Assembly: GCA_028343845.1 (NCBI GenBank)
Contig: JAOLZO010000003.1
Location: 1-64,000 of the forward strand
Direction of reading: 5' to 3'
Origin: Verrucomicrobiota bacterium
GTDB lineage: Bacteria > Verrucomicrobiota > Verrucomicrobiia > Opitutales > Seribacteraceae
DNA: 64,000 bases
Shown: in pieces, positions 46,391-54,326 of the stretch
How the letters are laid out: the number at the start of each line of letters is the position of its first letter
Position numbering within the stretch: position 1 is the stretch's first letter
Notes under the pieces: generated by a model
What the model was told of the DNA's origin: nothing
Seen by the model: the letters and a program-made list of their open reading frames with translations, nothing else
Database searches by the model: none
Position numbers and translations under genes: made by a program

Positions 46391-48722
46391 GAACACATCC
46401 GAACAGAATAATCCCGACAACCCGAAGTCAAAACGAACTTCGAGGTTTTCGGATATGCTTTTGCAGGTCACCACCGATCTCGCCAAAACCAAAAGTCTCG
46501 ACGAGGCCCTGGAGGTACTCGTGAAGATAACCACTTCCACCATCGGTGCCGAGAGAGGAACCATTTTCTTGAACGACCCGGCTACCGGCGAGTTGTATTC
46601 TAGAATTGCCCAGGGGAATTTCAGGAGGGAAATTCGCATCCTCAACACCAAGGGTGTAGCCGGTTGGGCCTTCACCAAGAACGAAGGCGTTATCATTCAT
46701 GATGCCTATAAGGACGAAAGATTCAACAAAGCGGTAGACGTTCGTACCGGGTTTCGGACCAAAAGTATTCTCTGCGCCCCCTTGCGGACGGTCAACGGTG
46801 AGGAAATCGGGGTATCTCAAATCCTTAACAAGATTGACGGCGAATTCGAGCAGGACGACTTGGATATGCTGGAGGCAATGACCGAGCAGGCCGCCATAGC
46901 CATTCAAGGCAATATTATCGTTGAGCAAATCGAGGCCGCCCGAAAGCAGGAACTCGAGTTTCTTGACGTGGTCTCGCAGGTTTCATCCGAACTTGAACTC
47001 ACTCCCCTTCTCCAGAAGATCATTACCACGATTTCAACCATGCTCGACTGCGAGAGAGCCACTCTCTTCATCAACGATGAGAAAACGAATGAACTTTATA
47101 CGGAAGTCGGTGAAGGGTTGGATGAAAAATCAACCATTCGGATTCCCAATCACCTCGGCATATCCGGAACCGTTTTTACTTCCGGAAAAGCAGTCAACAT
47201 CCCTCATGCCTATGCAGACTTGAGGTTTAACCCATCCTTCGACAAGCAAACCGGTTTCTTCACCCGATCGATTCTCTGCATGCCGGTCTTCAGCAAGGCG
47301 GGAAAGACCATTGGGGTGAGTCAGGTCCTGAACAAAAGGGGCGGGTCCTTTAACGCCGAGGACGAGAAAAGGCTCGCCGCCTTCACATCCCAGATATCCA
47401 TGGGTATTGAGAACGCCAAGCTCTTTGATGACGTTCAAAGCCAAATGAACTACTCCCAGAGCATCCTCTCCAGCATGCACGACGCCGTTCTCACTTTTGA
47501 TGAGCATGGGACAGTCAAGACATGTAACCCTGCCGGTCTGCGCATTCTGAAAATTCCCCATGAATCGGCAATTCTCGAACAGTCGGCCTCCAGTTTGCTC
47601 GGTGGTCCGAACGAATGGCTCCTTCACAAGCTTGAAGCTGTTCAGGAAAACGAGGAATTTCTTGATGCAGAGCTTCAGATCGAGGGAGAAACCCTTTCGG
47701 TCAACGTCACTTTGACTCCCCTATTGGGTAAATCCGAAAAGCGGAAGCCTGAAAATCCGGATGGAGACTCCGGGCTCTCCTCCAAGCCAAACATAATCGG
47801 CGCGATGCTTATGATCGAAGACATCAGTTCCGAAAAGCGCATGAAGTCGACCATGTCCCGCTACATGGATCCCGAGTTGGCAGACCAGTTGATGACCGCA
47901 GGCGGGGATGACTCAGATATCATGGGGGGCAAGCAAAGCGTCGGAACGGTCTTGTTTTCGGATGTCAGAAGCTTCACTACCATAACCGAGGAATTGGGCG
48001 CGCAGGGAACCGTCAAGTTACTCAACGACTACTTCACCATTATGGTCGACTGTATCACGGACGAAGGAGGTATGCTGGACAAGTTCATCGGGGACGCGAT
48101 GATGTGCATATTCGGCACTCCCGTTCCGCACGAAGACGATCCGGATCGCGCCGTGCGAGCCGCCATCCGCATGATGACCGACCTCAAGGTCTTCAACGAC
48201 AAGAGGTCAACCGAAGGAAAGATGCCCATCGATCACGGAATGGGCATCAATACCGATTCCATCGTTTCGGGAAACATAGGATCACCCAAGAGAATGGACT
48301 ATACCGTTATTGGCGACGGTGTAAACTTGGCCGCCCGCATCGAGAGCGCCTGCAAGCAATACGGCGCTCATATTCTCATCAGCGAGTTCACCTACAAGGC
48401 GGTAAAGGCAACCTACAGGACGAGACAGGTCGATTACGTGATCGTCAAAGGGAAGACCGAACCAGTCGGGGTGTACGAGGTTCTCGATTTTCACGACGAC
48501 GAATCCTACCCGAACCTTGTCGAGGCTTTGGGTCTCTTCAACGACGGGTACCGCAGCTGGAACGATGGAAAGTGGGACCAGGCGACCAAGATTTTCAACT
48601 CCGTCAAGAAAATCAACCCGAACGACAAAGCCGCCCAACTCTACTTGGATCGTTGCAGTTACATGAAGAAAAATCCACCCAAAGGCGATTGGGACGGGGT
48701 TTGGGTTATGACATCCAAGTAG
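46380..48722 (+). CDS. GAF-GAF-PAS class III adenylate cyclase (CyaB1-like)
   Basis: 780 residues in the layout of cyanobacterial CyaB1/CyaB2: GAF-A (about 25-185), GAF-B (about 200-350), PAS (about 358-485), class III cyclase (about 515-700), and a TPR-like helical tail (about 710-765). Both GAF units end with NKFDE-like motifs (NKIDGEFEQDD; NKRGGSFNAEDE), which in that family mark cyclic-nucleotide-binding GAFs. Catalytic residues are complete: metal Asp528 (FSDVRSF) and Asp572 (FIGDAM), Lys568 and Asp640 (RMDYTVIG) for adenine, Asn649 and Arg653 (NLAAR) for the transition state. So it should make cAMP, with possible positive feedback. No membrane segment. It overlaps the rod gene by 11 nt and is followed 22 nt later by a TPR gene. 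Confidence 0.95.
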   Translation: MEDKNTSEQNNPDNPKSKRTSRFSDMLLQVTTDLAKTKSLDEALEVLVKITTSTIGAERGTIFLNDPATGELYSRIAQGNFRREIRILNTKGVAGWAFTKNEGVIIHDAYKDERFNKAVDVRTGFRTKSILCAPLRTVNGEEIGVSQILNKIDGEFEQDDLDMLEAMTEQAAIAIQGNIIVEQIEAARKQELEFLDVVSQVSSELELTPLLQKIITTISTMLDCERATLFINDEKTNELYTEVGEGLDEKSTIRIPNHLGISGTVFTSGKAVNIPHAYADLRFNPSFDKQTGFFTRSILCMPVFSKAGKTIGVSQVLNKRGGSFNAEDEKRLAAFTSQISMGIENAKLFDDVQSQMNYSQSILSSMHDAVLTFDEHGTVKTCNPAGLRILKIPHESAILEQSASSLLGGPNEWLLHKLEAVQENEEFLDAELQIEGETLSVNVTLTPLLGKSEKRKPENPDGDSGLSSKPNIIGAMLMIEDISSEKRMKSTMSRYMDPELADQLMTAGGDDSDIMGGKQSVGTVLFSDVRSFTTITEELGAQGTVKLLNDYFTIMVDCITDEGGMLDKFIGDAMMCIFGTPVPHEDDPDRAVRAAIRMMTDLKVFNDKRSTEGKMPIDHGMGINTDSIVSGNIGSPKRMDYTVIGDGVNLAARIESACKQYGAHILISEFTYKAVKATYRTRQVDYVIVKGKTEPVGVYEVLDFHDDESYPNLVEALGLFNDGYRSWNDGKWDQATKIFNSVKKINPNDKAAQLYLDRCSYMKKNPPKGDWDGVWVMTSK

Positions 48723-48744
48723 CCCGCACCTTGCCCTCTATCAA

Positions 48745-50373
48745 ATGAACGCCAAAGCGCACCTCGAGGAGGCGATTGCCCTCAACCCTGAATATGCAGA
48801 GGCCTATTATAAGTTGGGTTTGCTTCTCAAGGAAGAAAACGATCTGGACCACGCTCTTGAGCACTTCAACAAAGCGGTTTCCCTCAACCCTGAGTATGCC
48901 GAAGCACAATGCGAACTAGCGATTGCCCTGTCCTCCAAAGAAGACTTCGAAACGGCCCGGAATCATTTTCTCAACGCGTTGGAAATAAACCCGAACTATG
49001 CAGACGCGTATTTTCACTATGCCCTTCTTCTCGTCGAACTGAATGATGTTGAAGAAGCCAAAAACAATTTCGACAAAGTAACCGAGATCAATCAGAACTA
49101 CGCTCCTGCGTACTTCCACAAAGCAAGGTTGCTGACAAATGCCGATGACTTCGAAAACGCCCGAAAAAACTACGAAACGGCGATCGACATCGATCAGGAG
49201 TTTGCCGAAGCCCAGTACTACATGGGTAAACTTCTTTCGGGTGGCATAGCCACGGACAAGGAAGGCACTCTGGTCGACAGGACCAACCTGCCGGAAGCCA
49301 AGGAACATTTCTTGAAAGTACTGAAAATCGAGCCCAACCACATCAAGGCTCATTATAACTTAGCGAAGATTCTCTCGATCCAGGAGGATTACGGCGAGGC
49401 AAAGAAATACCTTTTGAAAGCTCTGCAGATAGACGAATCTTATTCCAAGGTGCACTATCTGCTGGCTCATGTTCACGCCAAATGCGAAGAACGGGCAAAG
49501 GCCAAGGAACATTTCCAGCTTTCCATTGATCACTTTACGGAAAATGCATTGGCCCATTTTAGATTGGGGGTCCTGCTCTTTGAGGAAGGGAATCTGGAGA
49601 AAGCCGCCGAACACCTCAGGCAATCCGTAACGATCGACGCAAACCATTCCGAAGCCAACTTTTATTTGGCCATGATTCTGCGCGATGACGATGATCCAAA
49701 TTTAGCCAAGAAGCATTTCTTTCGATCCCTTGACATAAACCCGGACTATGCCCTCGCCTACTATGAGCTGGCCCATCACAGTGAGAAAAACGGGGATATC
49801 AATGAAGCCAAGATTCATTTCCAAAAGGCTACCGACATCGACCAGAATTTCGTGGCGGCCTACTTTAACTTGGCCCGGATATTAACAAATCCGTCCGAAT
49901 ATGACCAAGCAATCAGGAACTATGAGACCGCATTGGAAATCGATCCGGATTTCGCCGAATGTCATTATTGGTTCTCGAAGATTCTCATTTCCGGAGAAAA
50001 ACTGGAACCTGACGGCACGCTGATAAAGAAACATGATCCGGAAAGAGCCGAGCGACATTTGCGCAAAGCCATCAAGATCAACCCAAAGTTTTGCAAGGCC
50101 TTCTACCGGCTAGGTCTTCTTCTCAAGGATTCGGGGCATTACGTCGAAGCATCCGAAGCTCTTGGCAAGGCCATCAAGATCAACCCAAAGTTTGCAGAAG
50201 CGCACTACCATCTGGCCGTCTTGCTCATGGACAAAAATGCGCGAAGGGCATTGATGGCAAAACCGCCTGCCAAAACCCGAAAAGCCCCTGCCAAGAAAAA
50301 GAAACCTCCAGCGAAAAAGCCTGCCACTGCGAGAAGGAAAAAAACCACGAGTAGCCAAAAGAAGGCTCGATAG
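48745..50373 (+). CDS. TPR protein with Lys/Ala/Pro-rich basic tail
   Basis: 542 residues, almost entirely 34-residue tetratricopeptide repeats (about 14; ALEHFNKAVSLNPEYAEAQCELAIAL, ARNHFLNALEINPNYADAYFHYALLL and so on). The last 38 residues or so are rich in Lys, Ala and Pro (KPPAKTRKAPAKKKKPPAKK...RRKK), as in histone H1-like bacterial proteins, so the tail might bind DNA, RNA or an acidic partner. Two insertions around GGIATDKEGTLVDRTN and SGEKLEPDGTLIKKHD fall in equivalent positions and mark an internal duplication of a larger block. No signal peptide. Third gene of the rod-cyclase-TPR-TPR operon. Confidence 0.92.
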   Translation: MNAKAHLEEAIALNPEYAEAYYKLGLLLKEENDLDHALEHFNKAVSLNPEYAEAQCELAIALSSKEDFETARNHFLNALEINPNYADAYFHYALLLVELNDVEEAKNNFDKVTEINQNYAPAYFHKARLLTNADDFENARKNYETAIDIDQEFAEAQYYMGKLLSGGIATDKEGTLVDRTNLPEAKEHFLKVLKIEPNHIKAHYNLAKILSIQEDYGEAKKYLLKALQIDESYSKVHYLLAHVHAKCEERAKAKEHFQLSIDHFTENALAHFRLGVLLFEEGNLEKAAEHLRQSVTIDANHSEANFYLAMILRDDDDPNLAKKHFFRSLDINPDYALAYYELAHHSEKNGDINEAKIHFQKATDIDQNFVAAYFNLARILTNPSEYDQAIRNYETALEIDPDFAECHYWFSKILISGEKLEPDGTLIKKHDPERAERHLRKAIKINPKFCKAFYRLGLLLKDSGHYVEASEALGKAIKINPKFAEAHYHLAVLLMDKNARRALMAKPPAKTRKAPAKKKKPPAKKPATARRKKTTSSQKKAR

Positions 50374-50378
50374 ACTTC

Positions 50379-51728
50379 TTGGACGGACTAACTGCAGAAG
50401 CCTTAGGGCACTTGGAAAAGGCTTTGGAATGCGATCCGAATCATGCCCCTGCCCTCATCGCGCTAGGAGAGGTTTATCTCAGCAAAAGAGAATTCGTCAA
50501 GCTTGACGCCCTGTTGAAAGAAGCTTTGGCCCTCCGGCAAGACCAACCTGAGGTTTTCTTTCTTCAAGCAAGGTTTCTGCACCAGCAAAAGGAGTATGAC
50601 GGTGCATCCGTTGCCATCGAGCGGGCAATCAATCTGGATGAGCTACAGTCCGAGTATTTCCACTTGGCCGCCGAGATTGCGGAGGAAAGTGAACGGCCAA
50701 ACGAAAGGCAATTTTTTCTTGAAAGGCTTATCGATCTGAAACCACTGGACGGAAACGCCCATTATGAATTGGGCAAACTACTCCACCATCCGGATGACTT
50801 TGAACGCGTAAAGCTTCTTTTGGAAATTTCCATTGATTTACTTCCGCGGGATGCGAGGCCTTTGCTTTTATTGGCACAGCATCTTTACGCTGGAGAAAAA
50901 TCATTGGCAGACGGAACGGTGCGTATCGAATCGGATCCTGGTTATGCAAAGCAGTTGTTGGGAAAGCTTCTTTCCATCGATCCGAAAGATAGCCGGTCAA
51001 AGTTATTACTTGCTCAAATCGAACTGGAAAATGATTCGGCGCAGGTTGCCGAGGCGCTCTACATGGAAGCGCTCGCGGACAAAAAAACACAGGGTGAAGC
51101 GGCCTATCGACTTGGATTGATTTGGGAAGAAAAAGGGGACGCGAAAAATTCAGTCAAATTTTACAAAGTAGCAATGGAAACAGATGAATGGCTTGCCTTG
51201 GCGGAATTTCGCTTGGGGCTTCTTTTGCTTGCAGAAGGCAAACGCAAGCAAGCGGAAAAACATTTTAAACAATGCTTGTCCGCGCTGAAAGAAAAGGCTG
51301 ACGCTTTGGCTAAATCCAAAGAACTGCACTTGAACAAGTTGAGGTTTCATGAGTCCAGAAAGGAGTTGGAATCGTTGCAATCGATCAGGAAATTCACCGC
51401 CGAAGCTTATTTCGGAATATACAAATGCAACCATGAATCGCACTTGGAAGAAAAGGTTAACCAGTACCTTGACAAAGCCATTACTCTATTCCCGCATTAT
51501 CCTGAGGCGAACTATGAAAAGGGCCTATTCTTTCTTGCTAACCAAGACACTGAAAATGCAAACGCCCGATTTGTTAAGGCGGTGGAGCACGATTGGAATC
51601 ATTGGGCTTCGCACATGGAGTTAGGCAAAATCGCAAAAGACAATGGCGATTGGCAAAAAGCCGACATGCATTTCAAAATCGTTCTGGACCTTGATCCCAA
51701 AAACAAGGTTGCGAAGAAATTATTATAG
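50379..51728 (+). CDS. TPR protein
   Basis: 449 residues with TTG start 5 nt after the previous gene's stop. Tetratricopeptide helices run through the chain (LGHLEKALECDPNHAPALIALGEVY near the start; ADMHFKIVLDLDPKNKVAKKLL at the end), less regular in the middle. A segment AGEKSLADGTVRIESDPGYAK parallels the insertions of the preceding TPR protein, so the two share ancestry. No signal peptide or catalytic domain. Likely a scaffold acting with the upstream cyclase and rod proteins; this is inference from operon position. Confidence 0.85.
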   Translation: MDGLTAEALGHLEKALECDPNHAPALIALGEVYLSKREFVKLDALLKEALALRQDQPEVFFLQARFLHQQKEYDGASVAIERAINLDELQSEYFHLAAEIAEESERPNERQFFLERLIDLKPLDGNAHYELGKLLHHPDDFERVKLLLEISIDLLPRDARPLLLLAQHLYAGEKSLADGTVRIESDPGYAKQLLGKLLSIDPKDSRSKLLLAQIELENDSAQVAEALYMEALADKKTQGEAAYRLGLIWEEKGDAKNSVKFYKVAMETDEWLALAEFRLGLLLLAEGKRKQAEKHFKQCLSALKEKADALAKSKELHLNKLRFHESRKELESLQSIRKFTAEAYFGIYKCNHESHLEEKVNQYLDKAITLFPHYPEANYEKGLFFLANQDTENANARFVKAVEHDWNHWASHMELGKIAKDNGDWQKADMHFKIVLDLDPKNKVAKKLL

Positions 51729-51746
51729 AAACTACAGGAAGTTTCC

Positions 51747-52514
51747 TCAGGATGAATCCTTGCGGTGCGTCCAGTATGAGAACGGAATGCTAAGGAAATA
51801 CAGCACTCCTAAGGAGAACAGGAATATCCACTTTTCCTTCATGAAAACAGCGACGCTCAACAAGACCGCAAGCAAAACGATCAAGGCCCTGTTTCGAGCG
51901 ACGTTGAACCGAACATTGCGAAAAGAAAAAGTCGGTATACGGGAAATCATTAACAAGGAAACGATAATAACCCACCCGATAATCCAATTGGGATAATTTG
52001 ACAAAAGTGGGTCTTGTCCGAATCTTGCAAGAATGAAATCAAAGCCCAGGGGCATCAATACCAGACCGGCTGCCGCTGGGGCGGGCATGCCAACAAAGTA
52101 ACTTTTCGTGGATTTGGTTTCGTCTTCGTCAAGATGCATGACGTTAAAGCGGGCCAACCTGAAGGCATTGCATGCCGCGAAAAAAAGAACCGGAATCCAA
52201 TACCAATACAGTTGATCGGATTCAATGGAGCTCCTTATCCAAAGATAGGTAATAAGAGCAGGGGCAACGCCAAAGCTGATGGTATCCGCCAAACTGTCAA
52301 GTTCAGCACCGAATGGGGAGAACGCCTTGAGCAAGCGGGCTGAAAGACCGTCGATCATATCAAAGCATGCTGCAATAAGAATTAAAAAAACCGCAGTTTC
52401 CCATTTGTCTTCCAACGCAAACCAAATCCCGGTTAACCCCGAACAAAGCCCTATCGTCGTAAAGATATTTGGCAGAAGCTTGGGCAAGGACAGACTGCCT
52501 GCTTGTTTTCCCAT
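51747..52514 (-). CDS. pssA: CDP-diacylglycerol--serine O-phosphatidyltransferase
   Basis: Makes phosphatidylserine, the precursor of phosphatidylethanolamine; integral membrane enzyme of 255 residues with about seven or eight helices. The CDP-alcohol phosphatidyltransferase signature is complete: DGLSAR, then FGAELDSLAD (D-G-x2-A-R-x8-G-x3-D-x3-D). The family member is the PssA type II form by the N-terminal LLPNIFTTIGLCSGLTGIW. It lies 12 nt after the unknown 192-residue gene on the same strand. Confidence 0.95.
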   Translation of the reverse strand: MGKQAGSLSLPKLLPNIFTTIGLCSGLTGIWFALEDKWETAVFLILIAACFDMIDGLSARLLKAFSPFGAELDSLADTISFGVAPALITYLWIRSSIESDQLYWYWIPVLFFAACNAFRLARFNVMHLDEDETKSTKSYFVGMPAPAAAGLVLMPLGFDFILARFGQDPLLSNYPNWIIGWVIIVSLLMISRIPTFSFRNVRFNVARNRALIVLLAVLLSVAVFMKEKWIFLFSLGVLYFLSIPFSYWTHRKDSS

Positions 52515-52526
52515 GATCGCCCTATC

Positions 52527-53105
52527 TTATGAACTCAATGACAAATCGCGACGATAAAATCTTCGGTGAGCTATTTGCTCCGCGCCGTAAGAATAACAAA
52601 TGAGCCTGGTCCATAATTCGCATTTGTTTTCATGGTGGGGATCGGTAATACCCGATGCCACGCACTCTCTAGAGTCAGTAAAGAAAATGAAATAGTGCGA
52701 ACCATCTGGATCGCCTTTAAGTTTTGAATCCAATTCCATCGGGGTTCCGCGAAGAATTTCCCTAACGATTGGCTCATCAGCGTCACACAACCCCGAGGAT
52801 ATCTCCACAGGGACTCCTATTCTTGGGGAATCACCGGTTTGATGCTTCGAATCACGATCAAGCTCACGCAAGGGCTGAAGAATCCTAGATACCTTGAGAA
52901 ACACTCTGCTCCCCTTGGAATAGAGATCAATTGAAGTTTCCACACCTTCTTTGGGCAACCGGATCAATCGGAAAAAAAACAAACCAGAATTCGGCGGAGG
53001 CAAATTTATGTTTGCCGAGAGTTTGGAAAACCGTTGCTCTAGGTAGAGTGGGAAAGATGTGTTTTTTTCGATCAAGACCTTTTCAAGGAGCAATTTCAAT
53101 GCCAT
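52527..53105 (-). CDS. Protein of unknown function upstream of pssA
   Basis: 192 residues if started at the ATG at 53105, but that codon lies inside the divergent lipoprotein gene start (53099); a TTG at about 53075 would remove the overlap and may be the true start. Not recognised. The protein has mixed alpha/beta character, with SGLFFFRLIRLPKEGVETSIDLYSKGSRVFLKVSR as beta strands and a C-terminal part with SHYFIFFTDSRECVASGITDPHHENKCELW. No signal peptide or membrane segment. Position 12 nt before pssA suggests co-transcription. Confidence 0.6.
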   Translation of the reverse strand: MALKLLLEKVLIEKNTSFPLYLEQRFSKLSANINLPPPNSGLFFFRLIRLPKEGVETSIDLYSKGSRVFLKVSRILQPLRELDRDSKHQTGDSPRIGVPVEISSGLCDADEPIVREILRGTPMELDSKLKGDPDGSHYFIFFTDSRECVASGITDPHHENKCELWTRLICYSYGAEQIAHRRFYRRDLSLSS

Positions 53106-53545
53106 TCAGCAGAAATTCGTTGTACCGAGCGTGTGCCTTTTTATTGGGTTACCTGCTATTGGGTTTCGGGTGCAGCAAACAGTGGGACCCGGACAGTCAG
53201 TTCGAAGCCGAGGTACAGGTCCTGAAGGAAAAAAGAGCCCAATATAAATATACTCGTCACCAAGAAGCCCAGCAGAACCTAAATCAATTCAAGGGTGACG
53301 TGCTCTTAAAGATCGTTCGCAAATTATCGGTGAGGGAATTGGATCTCCTTCTCGGATACAAATATAAGATACTCGCACAAACCAACTTGCAAGGAGACCT
53401 TTGGGAGAGACGGCAATACTATTGGGAGGACATAGTTGAAAGCAAGTGGGGGCAGGCTTCTTCGGAATTCGAACTATGCAAGAAAGAAACGGTTCTTCTA
53501 ATAGTAAGTATCAATTCAAAAGAAGTCGTTGGGGTAGAATACTGA
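53099..53545 (+). CDS. Small probable lipoprotein
   Basis: 148 residues from the ATG at 53099, which has a good Shine-Dalgarno site (AAGGAG at 53084-53089, 9 nt before). The N-terminus MPFSRNSLYRACAFLLGYLLLGFGC is a lipoprotein-type signal with Cys25 preceded by LGFG, a weak lipobox. The rest is charged and helical with a Lys/Gln-rich first part (EVQVLKEKRAQYKYTRHQEAQQNLNQF) and ends in a beta strand (ETVLLIVSINSKEVVGVEY). Longer upstream starts are open but lack support. Function unknown. Confidence 0.65.
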   Translation: MPFSRNSLYRACAFLLGYLLLGFGCSKQWDPDSQFEAEVQVLKEKRAQYKYTRHQEAQQNLNQFKGDVLLKIVRKLSVRELDLLLGYKYKILAQTNLQGDLWERRQYYWEDIVESKWGQASSEFELCKKETVLLIVSINSKEVVGVEY

Positions 53546-53571
53546 TTGGCTACCTCCGTAAAGATTCTTAC

Positions 53572-53781
53572 TCAAGTGACCTCTCGCTCGAAAGTCACCA
53601 ATAGCCTCACAACGGCACCTTCGCTCTTCAACGATGGGATTACGGAAATCAACCGCCATCCCTTTTTCCCGTTGCTGTTACTCACTTCGTTAATCATCGC
53701 TGCTAGTTTTTCCGTAATGTCATCTCCCTTTACGCGAATCCCATCGGGTGTTAGTGAAATTGATTTGTATTCGTAGTTCAT
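53572..53781 (-). CDS. DUF4177-like small protein
   Basis: 69 residues from the ATG at 53781: starts MNYEYKSISL and contains a Gly-Trp core (NGKKGWRLISVIPS) and ends VVRLLVTFEREVT, the pattern of the small DUF4177 family (a short beta-alpha-beta unit). The frame is open to 53901, but that would run 91 nt into the conserved N-terminus of the divergent acetyltransferase, so the short form is preferred. Function unknown. Confidence 0.65.
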   Translation of the reverse strand: MNYEYKSISLTPDGIRVKGDDITEKLAAMINEVSNSNGKKGWRLISVIPSLKSEGAVVRLLVTFEREVT

Positions 53782-53810
53782 GGTCTTAACAAAATACCTA
53801 AATTCGATTA

Positions 53811-54326
53811 ATGAGTAAGCCAAAAAGTCCTTGGGGTCCATCCCATCGGGCGTACAAACTGTTTTGGCAATTTGTTTGGGGTTTTTTTTGTCATCTGACA
53901 CCTAAGCCCTTTAACCCTTGGAGACTATTTGTACTCCAGTGCTTCGGTTGCCGAATCTCAGGCTCTCCATTTGTACACCAGACGGCCAAAATAGAAAACC
54001 CGAAAAACCTCGAAATCGAGGACAAGGCATGCATAGGCGCCAATGCCGTTATTTATTCACTCGACAAAATCTGCATTGGGAAAAATTCCATCGTAGCCCA
54101 AGAAAGCTACCTATGCTCAGGGACTCACGAGTTTGAAAGCGGAAAATTTGATTTAATAACAAAACCAATTGTTATCGAAGAAAACGTTTTTGTCGGTGCC
54201 CGAGCATTCATCCTGCCTGGAATCACCCTAGGTAAACATTCCATAGTAGGAGCCTGCTCAGTAGTCACCAAAAGCGTCGATCCGGGTAAAAAGGTAGCGG
54301 GCAATCCAGCCAAAAGCATCGCCTAA
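53811..54326 (+). CDS. WcaF-type hexapeptide acetyltransferase
   Basis: Left-handed beta-helix O-acetyltransferase of 171 residues, similar to WcaF and other capsule or colanic-acid acetyltransferases. The N-terminal SPWGPSHRAYKLFWQFVWGFF and PFNPWRLFVLQCFGCRI are typical of WcaF-like enzymes; hexapeptide repeats follow (IEDKACIGANAVIY, IEENVFVGARAFILPGITLGKHSIVGACSVV) and the end is AGNPAKSIA. It probably acetylates the exopolysaccharide made by the adjacent locus. It converges with the Wzc-like gene, the stop codons overlapping by 4 nt. Confidence 0.92.
   Translation: MSKPKSPWGPSHRAYKLFWQFVWGFFCHLTPKPFNPWRLFVLQCFGCRISGSPFVHQTAKIENPKNLEIEDKACIGANAVIYSLDKICIGKNSIVAQESYLCSGTHEFESGKFDLITKPIVIEENVFVGARAFILPGITLGKHSIVGACSVVTKSVDPGKKVAGNPAKSIA

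Noticed and set aside
48104-48748. 214-codon open frame on the plus strand
   Set aside because: Out-of-frame translation of the cyclase domain, very Arg/Ser-rich, typical of a shadow frame.
53782-53901. Longer form of the DUF4177-like protein
   Set aside because: It would overlap the conserved N-terminus of the divergent acetyltransferase by 91 nt and adds residues outside the family core.
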